Assembly: GCA_026075535.2 (NCBI GenBank)
Contig: AP026546.1
Span: 8,060,001-8,124,000 of the forward strand
Source of the DNA: Tricholoma matsutake
Taxonomy: Eukaryota; Basidiomycota; Agaricomycetes; Agaricales; Tricholomataceae
Length of the DNA: 64,000 nt
Direction: 5' to 3'
How positions within the stretch are numbered: the stretch's first letter is position 1; the number at the start of each line of letters is the position of its first letter. The position numbers and the translations under genes are program-made. Below, one piece after another: positions 12,994 to 25,961 of the stretch. The notes under the pieces were generated by a model. The model saw nothing but the letters and a program-made list of their open reading frames with translations, had not been told where the DNA came from and ran no database searches.

Positions 12994-14456
12994 TCACGAA
13001 ACGGTCTCTGGTCCGCGCCCACCTATCGAGTCATATTTGCTGTGGCTGTAGGAGGGACTTCGTCCTTGTACATAGGGCATTGTTGGCATTGCATTCAACT
13101 GTAAGTTGGACCGAGAACGAGCAACTATCTCGGTCGCCACATCGGAGCCATATTGTTCTGCAAGTTGGCTGATAGCGAGTCAGAGAACGAAAGGAGGAAG
13201 AAAAACGGAAAAACGAACTTGGCATAAGTATCCATGATCACAGCCATACTGTTCATGCTGAGTCTATAAGCCTTGGGCATCATACCTTTCCCAAATCGAT
13301 ATGTGACGTGGTTCGAACAAAGTAAGCCCGCAAGGATAATCACCAGATGCAACGGGACGAGCGAGAACGACACTGTATACCATCTCCGTAGTACCATGCG
13401 CTCAAATCGTATATAAGGCAGCTTGCAGCCAGGAAGAATGCTGCGCGCGTAGCATGTTTGGCTAACCGTTGCCTCGACGAATGGGGAGAAGTACCCGCAG
13501 CAGCGAAGCTGGTTCTGGATGCGAAGGCGGCCCTCTGCGCCGAGGTCTCGGGACCACTGTGCGTTGATTTTTCCTTCGAGGTTGAACGTCCGGCGCTTGT
13601 AGGTGAGGTAGCCCGGCATAACGAGGAAGATGAAAGTGATCCACAGAAGGAATGTGTAAATGGCAAGGAAGGAGCGGTTGTTAAGGAGAATTCCGGCCCA
13701 TCCAACGAGTGAGGTGATGATGCCGAGGACAGCGGCGAGGGTAGAGATGATGAGTTCGGTTTCGTTACCGACACGCACGACATCTGCGTGTTTCCAGATG
13801 TTAAACCACGTTAGGAGGGTAAAGATGAGTGCTGTGAGGGTGTACGCCGACAACTGTGAGAAGCGGCACGTTAGTCAAAATTAGACTTCAGGAAAATGAT
13901 TGACCTACAAAACAGTTGGCAGTGAATAAAATCCACTTGAAAGCGTTCCAGCGAAGTTTGCGAGGGGCAGCTTCACCTCCCCTAAATAAGCCACCTGAGA
14001 CACCATCGTAGTCCTCATCGCTCTGGCCAGGCATCCTCGCCTCACCAGACCTGAATGCCTCGACCCCACCTCCTATTTTCGGCATTGTAGGCTCATCGAT
14101 TTTGCCTGCTTTACGCTTTCTTGGGCCAGCCGTCAAAAGAGTGTTGGAAAACTTGGTCGGCAAGTAGTTAACGCTGAGTGAAACACTGCTGGTCTCAGTG
14201 TCTCCGTTCCCCTTCTTGAATGGGGATGCTGAACGAGGATTGAATGAGGATGCTGAGCGAGAAGAAGTTGGTTGTGTGCCCGCAGAGTTGGCGAATGGGG
14301 CGCTAGGAGGGTCGAGAGGGGCGTTGATGCTTGGCAACATCGGGTGGGTTGAACCTGTGTTTGAATGAGAGGATTCGGCTGAGCGCCTCAAAGAACTGTG
14401 ATGAGGATTAGTACAAGTATAGGTGATAAGTTAAGTCCTTACGGTAAGTTTTCCAT
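12994..14456 (-). CDS. Fungal tetraspanin (Tsp2-like)
   Basis: Four exons: 14443-14456, 13909-14395, 13219-13853 and 12994-13168, total 1311 nt, 436 residues. The first exon codes only MENLP. A cytosolic Ser/Pro-rich N-tail of about 150 residues is followed by four hydrophobic segments: WILFTANCF.. split by an intron, LIISTLAAVLGIITSLVGWAG, FLAIYTFLLWITFIFLVM and VSFSLVPLHLVIILAGLL. Between helices 3 and 4 lies the large loop with the hallmark CCG (LRCCGYFSPF) and two further Cys (SQTCYARSILPGC), a short fungal form of the tetraspanin loop. The tail ends in NQLAEQYGSDV..., reached only if the intron at 13169-13218 is removed; reading through it gives a shorter unrelated tail. The role is organising membrane microdomains, in fungi linked to infection structures and cell-wall growth; that part is known for the family, not shown here. 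Confidence 0.88.
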
Positions 14457-14968
14457 GGGCTGTTATGACAAAAATAGGGTTAAAAGTTTCAGGCACCGAG
14501 GACGAGCGGATCAGTTTGCAACTCGCGGAATAAGTAGAAGCCCATTCTTCACATACCGAAATGAATTGAACAACGCTGCTGGACGTAGAGCTTGTACGAA
14601 TAGTGGGAATGAAACCGAGGTAGGTTGACCACACTCGTTGCATCTATATAACGTGCTGAGCTTAAGAGGCCATCAAATAGCGATATCGACTCGCAACTCG
14701 CAGTGCGCACATTGATCGCTCAAGCTCAGATTCCAGCTATCGTAGTTGCCAATTAAGTACTCTGAATCATCAGCTACACAAACTTTACGTAGTACCAACC
14801 GTTAGTGGCTTCGAAAAATCTTGACTTCTGTCACCGCTTGACGTGATGTGGCAGCCCGCCACAATTACCGCGCGACGGAATTTAAAGCTTGATTCGAAGT
14901 ATCTTCTGCAGAGCCCTGTGAGCCTAGTTTTTAAGCGTTGGAAGGTACAAGCTACCCGACTCCTGGTA

Positions 14969-16139
14969 TCACACCGGTATGTTCAGGAAATCCAGGATGA
15001 CCTTGAAGTATCTGATGAAAAGTTCAATCAAGTGAAATACAAGATCACTCAAACTGTACACACTTCTCCGGTTCCTCATACATGGGAAGATGCGTGCTAT
15101 TCTGTAGCTCCACCCATTTCACCTTTGGAATATTGGTAAACCAGGGTAGGACTGTGGGCTCTGTGACCTCGTCGTTCACCCCGCTAATGATCAGCGTCGG
15201 ACAGGAAATGTTATGCAGGACATCGATGATCGACCAATCCTTCGCTGTACCTGTGTAACAAAACGGTGATGGACCGACCCTACCATGACGAAGTACCATT
15301 CAATAACAAGCAAGAGGCGACCACGTGAAAAAACGCACACCGCATGAAAGACAGTTCCGTCTTCCTCCCCAGCTGCCAAAGACGAAACCAACAACTCTGG
15401 CCACGGACCCGGCAAGATGTAAACATGTGTCCTATAGAACTCCAGCACGGCCGATTTGTATTCTGTGCTCGACTGTGTACCGTCGCGCTCATGTTTCCTC
15501 ACCAGGTCGACGAAATCCTTTGGGAATGCCTCAAGGAGCCTGTTGATCTCGGCTCCGAGCATGGGAACTGAGGAAGGTGAGTGTGAGATGATGAGCCGCT
15601 TGAGACCATTGGGTATGTGTGTGGCATAGTCCCCTGCGACGACGCCTAGACACAATGTTAGAGCCATAGATAAGGCAGATATTAGGTAAAATATCATGTT
15701 ACCCCCCCAGGAATGGCCTAGAAGATTGAAGTTGTCGGCTATCCCGAGATGTTTCAAGAGATTTTCGAGCTCATCCATGAATAATGCAACTGTCCAGAAC
15801 CCCTCGGGCGCATCTCGAAGATGAGTTGACTGGCCACTCCCCAGCTGATCGTAAAATACCATTGGGATCCTGGATACGAAACGTTATCTGAAGGATAATT
15901 CGCACGTCTAACGACGTACCCAGCTGATTCGTAAAGGGTTTTAAATGGCCTATCCTCTTAGCATTTTCTGCTAGACTACAGGAGAACTCGACTCACAACA
16001 TATATTGATGTGTCCAACCGGGCCCGCCGTGTAGTAGAACGAGTGGTGTAAGCCCAGAGGTGAGGTCCCCGAGGACCTCGTACCATGTCTGATACATCTC
16101 TGCACCGACGATGAAGTCCACCACCTTTCCTGTAACCAT
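14969..16139 (-). CDS. Alpha/beta hydrolase, proline iminopeptidase-like (S33 type)
   Basis: Six exons: 15997-16139, 15920-15949, 15703-15869, 15339-15645, 15064-15279 and 14969-15011, total 906 nt, 301 residues, every junction GT-AG and in frame. Visible marks are the oxyanion motif LVLLHGGPG (first exon), [13 protein letters not shown], the nucleophile elbow GHSWGG (Ser) split by the intron at 15646-15702, a helical cap ([10 protein letters not shown]...), the acid in SGVNDEVTE and the catalytic His in [13 protein letters not shown]. All three catalytic residues are present. Likely a cytosolic aminopeptidase/amidase acting on small amides or N-terminal proline; substrate uncertain. The chosen ATG (16137-16139) sits in a good CCATGG context; an upstream in-frame ATG at 16229 would add 30 unlike residues. 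Confidence 0.88.
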
Positions 16140-18612
16140 GGTGCTTGTATTCTTCCTGAGATGTCTCAGACTTGATTCAAGTGTGCGATCACAAAATTTC
16201 TGGACGGCGAAAGGCGGGATGTAGTACAAGCACGGCCCGCTGGCTTCCGTACTACACAGTACGGAGTTGTTTGAAAGACATCACTTGAACAACTTTGAAA
16301 GAAATTTGAAAAAAATTACATGGAACAACCCAGGACCCAAAGGGGCGGTTGTCGCACGTAGTGCTGGTAGATAGTGTAGTGGGGGACGAGCAAGAGATAG
16401 TTACCAGGCCGGCTCCCGTCCCCAGCCAGGCCCCCCCCCCTGGGATTGTAGATCCCTTCTTGCTCAATTATTTAGGGGAATTCGGCTTTGGTGGCCGGGT
16501 TTCGACGAGGCGTTTCAAACGTTTTTAGCGCTCACGTGGTATACAGAATTTTGATCCGAAGGCTCTGGTTAGCAAGGATTCGGAGTTTCTGAAAGCACAG
16601 CGTCGGTACATCGTAGTCAATCTTTCGTCTATATCTCAGGTTCCTCATTGATACAATCTTTATGTTGATGATTTTTTTGCAGAATGGTCTAGAATAGCAT
16701 GGTCCATCGTGAACAAGGAAAATGACGAAAACAAAATTAGAACTCCGACATTTTGATCCTTGAGCATACTTAAGTATGGGAATTGGGAATTCCGGTGAAA
16801 AAGTCCGTCCTTCCGTCGGTCGATCAGTCCGTACTGAGCTTGTAATAACACTGCAATAACATATATATATATAAATGACATGAATTAAAGAATGAAAATA
16901 CACAAGAAACACACTAGAAGTCAGTCGTCAGAGAAGCCCCAGCTTATGGCACTGGCTTTGAATTTGATGCGATGGAAGTTGACGTGTTGCATTGGCATGG
17001 TGCCAATAAGGGAATGTGGGGTAGGGGATTACTCGGCGAGGACATGGTGATGAAAATGCAACCCGGCCGCCGGGGTCGTCCGCTACGTGCGAATCAGTAC
17101 GCACATATTAGTAATTGGCGCTGAATTGGCGATCATCCCTCCTTTGGCCGTTTGGTAAAAATGTTCGCTCCTTCCCTCGTTGCTAGGCTGTGGACCATAC
17201 TATCGAAGATTTCACGCACGGCGGGGAAAGAGATCATGAGGACCGTGGATGCGGCGGGAAGTTAAACTGCAAACGACGAACATCACAGTCCAACGTTAAT
17301 GCATAATCACTGTGTTTGGTCGTCAACGGTATTAGGACTTGCCGCGATGCCGCGGCAACACCGGACTTTCCAATTCCTTGGACAATCTAAGAACGGATCA
17401 ATGTGAGTCTATTCTGGTGTTACGTAATAATCACTATATTGGTCAAGTTTAGTCATCCAATGGCGGAAGAAAACGATAGGACCCCGGATTATACCAGGCC
17501 CTTCCCAAAATTTTTGTCCGGACAACTTTTGGCAGATATCTCCGGATTGGAGCTGTTTTCAAAAATTTCAAGTTCCGGACTCGGAAACAGCATACAAGAA
17601 AACAACAAAAATTAAGTCATACAACAGAGACATAGTAGGGAGTTACAATTACTATTCATTGTCATCAAAGTTCCTGCGAGTCGTCAATTACCCCGGCGCT
17701 TGTTGTCATTATAGCCTCTCAGGGCCATGTCCGGACATATGCAACCGGTGTACCTTCATTGTGGGTTAGTTTTGAAACATGGTGGCCTAAACGCCAAAAA
17801 TTGTCAAAATCTGTCCGGATTGGCGACGGCAGTAGGGGGGCATAATTCGGGGTCCTGTCGGACGAGCTGATCATCATGTGTCGTTATCCTTCCCACAAAA
17901 AAGACACGAATTTGATAGACCCTAAAATGCCCTTCACCCACCCTCAAACAGGAGCCGTGTTGCTTTCGTGACCCAGAAATGTGTTGTTGATGCATCATCC
18001 CGTCATGACATCGCTAACCTGTGAATAACAATCATCTATGTTGAGGCACGGGCTTGCGACCTTGCTTGTAGATGCCTTGCAAGATGAAGAAATCTCGTTG
18101 CGGCCAGATGACGCTAAGAACTTGGATCTCGTCGTCTGCAGATGATGGTGGTTGTCGATTAAGAACTTGAATGATGTCGGCGTGCCAGTGATCAGGGCCG
18201 GATCGGGATGTTACCGACCGACTCGGAAGGTTCTCAAGGATCCTAAGTCCTCATACTAGTAATGGCTGTCTAATCTAGGGAGAATATAATATATATGTTT
18301 GAAATAATAGACAGTGAATATATGAGGCAGTGATTTGGTGAATATTTGATGAATACATCATATATTGACGATGTCACTGCAACCAGTGATTTGAGCCGAA
18401 TTCCGGTGTAAGGCCCTGGATGCATACAGTGTTGGTATTGCATATTGCGCTGTTATTGCTCTCCGTGTTTTGTGGTTCTATCAGCTGTATATATTGCACT
18501 CTCACAGCATTTGGTGGACGACAATAAAGCATGAAGCGTAACATGGCCATCTCTGGAAAGCTGGCCTTTCTCACTTGTTCATACTGCTGCGATTATTATT
18601 CGAGTACCCACA
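16140..18612. other. Intergenic region, nothing recognised
   Basis: About 2.5 kb between divergent genes. It includes a C-run near 16431-16440, a short (TA)n near 16861-16872 and several CCGGA-containing stretches near 17500-17830. I found no open frame I can support and no paired transposon ends. Confidence 0.4.
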
Positions 18613-19508
18613 ATGCGTCTAGTGACTGCTTTAGCCCTGGTGGCTCTCGTCACCACCCCTGCTCTGGCACAACCCACGTACTTTCGTGGTGGGTTCAACA
18701 GCTTGAGTAGACGTGCTGGTGGAAATACTGAGTAAGTATGGACGATTGTGTATTGGGTGGCAAGCGGAATTCTGATATTATCAGTGACAGTTGCCGTGGG
18801 CCAGCATGTAATACAGAAGCATCGACAATGAAAGGAAGGCTCAAGGATGGCCAGAATCCCGCGTCACTTCCTGAAGCACCTCCAGAAAACCCTTCATTAA
18901 ATGCCCTAAGTTCGCGAACGGTGCCACCCAACTCGGACGCAGGTGCTGTTAAGCACAATATTGGTCTCAGTGCTGTCCAACCGGGGCAGGTTATTTATAC
19001 CGATGTTGTGATTAACGTTAATGATATCAGCCCGCACGCGGATCCACAGTCAACGACCCAAAAAAAGTGCGTATACTGTCTGTTGGTTAACTGCACCTCT
19101 CATCGCAGTGCAGAATCAAAAGTGGAAAACCCGTAAAGCGCCTCGCCGTAGTTGTTCAGAGAATATCACCTACGGAAATCGAAGTTGGATACCTGGCTAC
19201 CTTTACCCAGTCAAAGGGACTCCCGTTTACCGACAAATCGTACTGGTACCCAGTACAACCTGCGCCACAGGAAGGAGAGCTAGTTCCATTATCGGTCATC
19301 ACTGCCCCTGGCAACCCTCCTCCACCAGCTCAATGGATTAGTCTTCGTCGGCTGCATTCGGTGACTGACAAAACTGTAAGTATATTGCGATGCTACTACT
19401 AGGTGTAACCTGCCAACTTTCTTTTCCGGTTTACAGGTTGATGTAACAACTAGTTTCATCTTCAGTAAGGATTCAGTCGCCCACATCCTTGCAGCGAAGA
19501 AGGCGTGA
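18613..19508 (+). CDS. Small secreted protein, unknown function
   Basis: Four exons: 18613-18731, 18785-19066, 19114-19375 and 19437-19508, total 735 nt, 244 residues, all GT-AG and in frame. The N-terminus MRLVTALALVALVTTPALA is a textbook signal peptide with cleavage likely after ALA. The mature protein starts QPTYFRGG and has a dibasic-like stretch (SLSRRAGG), a Pro/Ser/Asn-rich middle and a C-terminal part with WYPVQPAP and PPPPAQW. The third exon must start at 19114, because the AG four bases earlier (19108) leads to an early stop. I do not recognise the family. Size, signal peptide and lack of known domains fit an effector-like or cell-surface protein, which is inference only. Confidence 0.65.
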
Positions 19509-20518
19509 GCTATCTATGGCTTTCAACCAGTCGGTCTGAGTATCGTACCCAAATGTAAAACTTCTAATGCTATTGTATTCCATACATATTTTGGAAGTAG
19601 TACTTGTACGTGTAATATGTATATCCACAGACCAAGGCGTACCAATAACAACTGTCTTTGGTTTCGTCTATTTTCATTCTCAACAGGTTGTGACGCCAGC
19701 CTCAGTCTAACTCATGGGTGGTACTACATGCATGGCGCCGGGAATGGTGTAGGGTGTAGGTAGGTTAATGATTGGTCTCCATGCTCAAGTTGGATTACGC
19801 GTCGCGTGTTTGCAGGAACTTAGAAGCGCGAGTGCAAACAACAAAGAATGGCACCCTCGTTGCTTAGTCATACCCTATCAATGAAATGTGTGACATTCAG
19901 ACAGACTGCTGCTGATGTCTCCTCACAACACAATTTCGGAAAATTTATTCCCGCAGAATTATTAGAACTACACATGTACAGGTGCTGATACATTTACATT
20001 AAAAAAACTTGACTGTGGAAGTTCCCATCAGGTTTCTCAGTGTGCAGACTTGTGGTTGTGACAGCATGGTCACAACATCAAGAACAAACCTAGCTCATTA
20101 GCCTCACCACTTTTAAAAAATGTAAGGTGACAAATATTTAATAAAGTGTTTTTTAACACTTCTGTGCAGCCACAATTTTAAAAAAATGCAGTCAAGCTGA
20201 ATACCAATTATGATTTTGTGGAATGTCACTCATTCCATGTGATCACATCGATTCTGAACAAGATATATCTTACTGAGCTTTAATAGTTCACTATGCATTA
20301 CCTCCCACAGCCACCTCTCCCACATCACAATGAACTTCTCCATCCTGCAGTTCCTTCACCTCTCAGTCTACATAGCTCTGAATGTTCTGGCCCCTGTTCT
20401 AAGTACTGTCTACAGGACATGTCACTGTCACCACATCACCATCCTACCTTTGCCCACATTGACCATTCTCATGAACCTTGACTGTCTACCCACACTTATG
20501 CATTTCAAGACTCATGAT
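19509..20518. other. Intergenic region up to the Copia insertion
   Basis: 3' flank of the secreted-protein gene, then AT-rich DNA becoming poor in CpG towards the transposon boundary. No gene or element end seen before the CAGTA target site at 20519-20523. Confidence 0.4.
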
Positions 20519-20523
20519 CAGTA

Positions 20524-20784
20524 TGTTGGAGCAGACTATATACACTGCACAGGGGAAGAGACAACACATTCCTTACAACCTACCTGGGGTTTAGTTAGAC
20601 TTACAGCTAGGGTTAGCAGAGGTAAGAACACTATATTCCTACTACAGTACAGGTTCTCCTTATATACATAATAGTAAGGATATCACATGACTCCAGAGGA
20701 ATATGCATATGAAACATGTATCAATATTGGTAATTAATGTGGGAGAATATGCACATGCAACAATATTGGTAATTAATTTCAACA
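20524..20784 (-). repeat. 3' LTR of the Copia element (261 bp)
   Basis: TG...CA ends. Near-identical to 32048-32347 except one substitution near the start (TATACAC against TATACGC) and one fewer copy of a 39-bp tandem unit built on AATATTGGTAATTAATGTGGG. The internal side is preceded on the minus strand by the polypurine tract. Confidence 0.93.
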
Positions 20785-20816
20785 CCCCCCCTCAAACTGT
20801 AAAGCGCTCTAAGCAG

Positions 20817-23800
20817 CTAAGTTTGAACCTCGAAAGTAATTCCAAGAGAGTCTCTAAATTTCCTGAATAGAATGGCGCCAAGGTTCTTTGTGAACATGTC
20901 AGCCAGATTATCACTTCCAGGAATGAAAACGACTGTGACTTTGTCATTTTCTATGCATTTGTGGGTGTAGTGGTAGCAAATGTCTATGTGTTTAGTCCTC
21001 CTTTCCTGAACTGGATTTGATCCAATAAAGATGGATCCCTGATTGTCAGCACAGATTGGTATGCGCTTCAGTATATATCCAAGTTCCTGGAATAGGGACT
21101 CTATCCACACTATCTGCTGACAGGTGTCAGAGAGAGCCATGTATTCGGCTTCTGTGGATGACAGTGCTACAGTTTTTTGTAAACAGGACTGCCAGCACAC
21201 AATGCCACTCGCTAGAGTAGCAAAGTAACCTGTTGTAGATCAGTGTTTGACAGTGTCAGCTGCCCAATCAGAATCTGTGAAGGCCTGTAGCCCTTTGGAT
21301 TTCTCTCCATTGTAGACTATGTTATATTTCTGGGTTCCCACCAGATAGCGCATGATGTACATCACTTTGTCTAGATGTTCTTGGCTAGGATTAGCCAAGA
21401 ATTGCGACATCTTGATTACTGCATAAGCAATATCAGGTCGTGTTCCGAGCATCAGATACAATAAAGATCTGATCACAGACTGATATTTTGATCTAAGCGC
21501 TGCATTTGGCATCGCTGTGTTTTCCGACGGTTGGCAACCAGTCGGGAGGGGAGTGGGGAAAGCTTTGGCATTTGTCATCTCGAACCTCTCAAGCACTTTG
21601 GCAAGATATTCTGTTTGATCAAGTTTGATTTTATTTGCGGTCTGGGTGATGCGCATGCCTAAGAATTCCGTGACATTTTCCATACTACGGCACTCCCATT
21701 GTGATTTTATTTGCGGTCTGGGTGATGCGCATGCCTAAGAATTCCGTGACATTTTCCATACTACGGCACTCCCATTGCTTTAGACAAGCATTTTTCTTTT
21801 CATCCACAAGTTTCTTGTTCTTCCCCATGAACAAGCCATCATCAACATAGACTAGTGCAATAACAATGCTGCCTGTCTTAGGATCCTTGTGTATGAAGAT
21901 GCCAGCATCGGAGCTGGTGCGCACGAACCCAATGGTGCACATAAATGCCTCTAGCTCTTTCCACCATGCAAGTGAAGCCTGTTTTAGGCCATACAATGCT
22001 TGGCATAAGTGCATTACTTTGCGCTCTTTTCCCTCGAGTCTGAAACCCTCGGGTTGATCCATATAGATCTCCTCATCTAGTTTGCCATACAAAAATGCAG
22101 TTTTTACATCTAGACTGGTCATATACATGCCTTCTAGAGACACAAGTGCAAACATGAGGTGTATGGTCTCGTAGCGGACTACTGGTGAGAAAATCTCATC
22201 AAAGTCAATGCCTTCGACTTGTGAAAAGCCTTTGGCCATGAGTCTGGCTCATTTTCTTCTGTCTGATTTCACAGAGAAAACCCATCTGTTTTTGATCATT
22301 TTTTGACCATGTGGAAGATTGATGATTTCATAGACTTGTCACTTGTGAAGAGCCTCTAATTCTTCACGACAAGCTTGTTTCCACTCAAGTTGCTGCTGCC
22401 ATGGTAGGTGTGCAATATTGCAAAATTGGTTTGGAACTTGGCTTATTCTGCTTGATGGTGTGACTGCTTTTGACAACAGCCAGCGGATAAGCTCATCTCC
22501 TTCCTTGGTTATCTTTTTAATATAACATGCTTTGTCCGGTTCCCCCATTGGGTAATCATGTTCTTGATTATTGGAATCAGGCACACTCTCATGGGGTGCC
22601 AAACTCGGTCCAGTTACCAGTTCTTGCTGTTGAGGTTGTGGTCATGTTCAGTTATGATCCGCATCTTGACCCACAGATCTCTTCCAATATCGATCACATG
22701 CAATGTCTCTCTCTATGTCAGAGGGGAGTTGCTTCTCTCCATAGGTATTGTCAGGATGGTTTGGGATGTTCCTCTGCCTGCCTGATCGACGGGGCAATTG
22801 CTGCCATTCCTGTTGATCATCACATCTTGGACAAAAGTCCTCAGTGGTTACTGGAGGCAGTGAGGAGGAGCGTCAGTCACATCATCATGCACCTTTTGCT
22901 TGCTTGGTACATCATCATCATCATCATTTTCTGATGATGGAGGAAGGGGCAGATTTTGTGGCGGTATAGAATCATCGCCATCCATTCCAGATGAGTGGTC
23001 GTCATCTTCTGGTTCTGGAGGTGGAAAATCACCAAGGTCTGTCTTGGCAGGAGTTTTAGCTCTGGGACAGCATGGGAACAACATTTCATCAAATAGTGCC
23101 ATAGCACCAATGAATATTGTGCCACTAAGTCACATGAAACAGTATGCTTTAATGCCATCTTCTAATCCAAGGTATGTCATTAACTCCAATCGAGGAGCTA
23201 ATGTGGTTGGACATTTCTCCTTGGGTAGATAGACGTAAGCACTGCAACCAAATACCTTCAGATCATTCAGATCTGGGCAGATCTTATTCAGATCCTCAAA
23301 CGGTGTCAGCCATTTCAGGCACCTTATTGGGGTTCAGTTGTATAGGTGTGTCGTATGTTCAATGCAAAATTCCCACCATGATTGTGGTAGACATGCGGTA
23401 AATTGCAGGGTTTGCAACTTTTCCATTATTGTCCTTATGGCGCGCTCTGCGCACCCGTTCTGTTGGTGAACGTGGGGTGCGGACATCTCTAGTTTGATGC
23501 CGAAATTCTTGAGCATATTTTGTAGCTCACGATCTTTGAACTCCCCCCCTGGATCAACATGCCAGTGCTTGATTGTAGCACCATACTGGGTTGAAGCCAT
23601 TGCCTGAAACTGTTTAATTGCTGCAGTAGCGTGAGATTTCTTTCTTAGGCATTGGACCCAAATATGTGATGTTTTGTCATCCAGGAATACAATGAAGTAT
23701 TTGTGTTTGTGGTACAATAGTACTGGGAGTTCCTTTAGATCGGAATGTATTAATTCAAAGGATTTCTCAGCACGTGTGGCTGATTCAGGAAAACATTTTG

Positions 23801-24124
23801 ACATCATTTTCCCTTCAGCGCACCCCGGACATATAATGTTGTCTTTAGGAATAATTAAATTCCTTGGGAATTTTATGGTGCTGTTAGGCATTTTCCCTAG
23901 CGCCTCTTTGGATGGGTGTCCAAGTTGCCTATGCCAAGTCAATCAGCGACATACATGGTTGTGACATTGACCCTTTTGGTGCTCAATATATGAGTCCAAG
24001 CCCAATAAATTGTGTCATGTCTCCTAAGAGGGACACAATCCATAATTGGGTTTCCTTTCTTGAAAAATGAAATGTGTGTGGAGGAACCATGCACATCACT
24101 TCCGTCTTGTAAGAAGACACCCAT
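20817..24124 (-). pseudogene. Copia pol: integrase, reverse transcriptase, RNase H (broken)
   Basis: Integrase at 23334-23942 has the H..H..C..C finger (WHRQLGHPS ... CPGC) and catalytic Asp/Asp/Glu contexts (HSDLKELP, DPGGEF, NGCAERAIRT). RT spans 21240-22239 with the start of the fingers (GFSQVEGIDFDEIFSPVVR) and the catalytic YVDD (VYVDDGLFMG). RNase H is at 20817-21200 (SSTEAEYMAL, CADNQGSI, HIDICYHY). The RT frame is broken at 21683/21685 by a 76-bp tandem duplication, and other joins between 22239 and 24124 are also out of frame or contain stops. This copy cannot make an unbroken pol. Confidence 0.88.
21627..21778. repeat. 76-bp perfect tandem duplication in the Copia RT
   Basis: The segment beginning GATTTTATTTGCGGTCTGGG recurs exactly 76 bases later (21627 and 21703), so the LGMRITQTANK-coding part is present twice. 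76 is not a multiple of three, so RT is frameshifted. Confidence 0.92.
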
Positions 24125-24133
24125 TGACAGTAA

Positions 24134-25533
24134 TCAAGTATTACAGTCAGATATGTAGTAGATGGGGTATAATCGTGTTTCACGTGTCTCTGACTTCCCA
24201 TGACATACTACCTGATGTCTAATAAAGACTGCTCCTTTTCCTACTATATGAGTAGTACCCGTGGCCATTTGAACCAGGGTAGAGTCCTTTCTCGGTAAAG
24301 GCTCGTAAGAAGCAAAATCTTTCATTTCACCAGTGAAGTGTTTTGATGCACCTGAATCCATGATCCAGTTGGCACCTTTCTTACAATTTCCATTTGCACA
24401 CATAACACATATATTAAGATCTAAATAGTTCCATGATACATTTAATAGTGGTAAAATTTCACATGAAAAGTTCACTGTAATCATTGGAATATTAATCTTA
24501 GTGCTTGTGGCAGGGAAAAGGACTGACCTATCATCATATCCTCCTGTTTCAAGCGGTTCATTGACGAGCATCTCATCGATGGCTTTCCATACTTCCTCAT
24601 CAGAAACCAGAGGTTCCGATCCAAGGGAGACAATGTCATCTTCTACCTCCACGATCCTCAGTTCTGGTTTGACCCTCCTCCTCTTACTTTCTCGCACCAT
24701 TAGGTGCTCTTCCAGCGGTCGCAGATTTTTTGTGCTGTGTGGAAGATGCATTTGCTCGAGGGTGTCTTGAGCTTGCTGATATTTGGCATAAACTGAATGA
24801 GAGGTAGAGGCCATGCCCATATATGCCTGTGCAGGCAGTCGGCGGTGAGGATCCCTTGTGGGAGTGTGGTCACGCTTTTCGATGCGCTGAATGAGTGGCA
24901 TCGGTGGTATGATGGTGCCATTACCATTTATGGTGGTAAAGGCACTGGAGGTGAGGTGGGTATGTTTTTCTTTAGGCTTTTCCTCCTTAGTCTTTTTGTC
25001 CCCACATCGTCCATGTTTTTGGGACAAATCTCCATTGTTGTTTTGCCCTTCTTTGGGCTGCCATTTGGGGTTTCCCCCTTTGCATTTGACAGCAGAAAGC
25101 TTGGTGGCCTGAGGCAGGCCAGTAGGCTTCCCAACTGCCATGTGCCTTGAGGCTTCAGCGACAATGGAGTCCTTGACATGTTTAAACGTCAAGGCACTAG
25201 TAGCAGTCGTGTTAAGGACTGTGGCGGACAAAGAATTGTACTCGCGCAGCATTGCAGCAAGTAGGATCATTGCCTGAACTAGTTTAGGGATGGCAATGTT
25301 GGCAGCCGTGAGGTGCTCAAACTTGTCAGCCATCTTAGCAATCTCTGGCGCAGGATTTGCAGCTGGAATTTTGATTGCTATTGCAGACCTAAAGTCTGCA
25401 AAGACTTGGGAGGGGCCATCAACACCATAATTGGTGTGAATGAGGTCCCACACCTCCTCAGCAGTGTCCTTGGTGTTGGCACGCTGCCAAATGGAGGGGG
25501 CCAGATGGAGCACTAGGCTACCAATAACCTGGA
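24134..25533 (-). pseudogene. Copia gag (C-terminal part) and protease
   Basis: An open stretch to about 25533 on the minus strand. It begins VIGSLVLHLAPSIWQRA, a Copia gag (UBN2-like) core, continues through a Lys-rich nucleic-acid-binding region without an obvious CCHC knuckle, and ends with the aspartic protease motif NWIMDSGASKHFTG. The N-terminal part of gag lies beyond the nested Ty3 element at 31581-31799. Confidence 0.85.
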
Positions 25534-25959
25534 TGTAAGGGGACTAGGGGGGTGCCCTGTGTGTTTTTCCTATTTTTTATGTTCGTCCCATATTTTTCCC
25601 CACCTCATTTCCTTCTATTCTTCATTTTCTATGATTTTTCCGGATTTTATTACTAATTTTCCCTTGCTATCATGTTTGTATATGTTGACACTTTTATATT
25701 TAGAGGCGGAGTACCCCTTCCGACACATACCCCTTGGTATGATGTCATTCGGCGGCCTTGATCTGCCTATCTCCGCCTTTTTCTATTTTTAGGTTATATT
25801 TGATTTTTGTCGTCTTCACATATACTGGGCATCAGCAAGGGGATCCTTAGAGTTTTCTCTTCGGATTTCCCTTTGCTAGGTGCGCCCCCAATGCCTGTAT
25901 TATGTAGTATAATTTTAACTTCGGATTTCCCTTTGCTAGAGGCTTAGGTTGCCCTTATA
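25534..25959 (+). repeat. 5' LTR of the Ty3 element
   Basis: 426 bp. It contains a 21-bp direct repeat CTTCGGATTTCCCTTTGCTAG at about 25859 and 25919, and TATA-like sequences at 25793 and 25819. The motif AGAGTTTTCT at 25849-25858 is perfectly complementary to the site just after the LTR. Confidence 0.92.
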
Positions 25960-25961
25960 GT

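Noticed and set aside
13125..13218. Tetraspanin ending at 13125
   Set aside because: That tail is intron read-through; removing 13169-13218 gives a family-like C-terminus with a stop at 12994.
23940..25180. Plus-strand open frames within the Copia element
   Set aside because: They are antisense to gag, protease and integrase.
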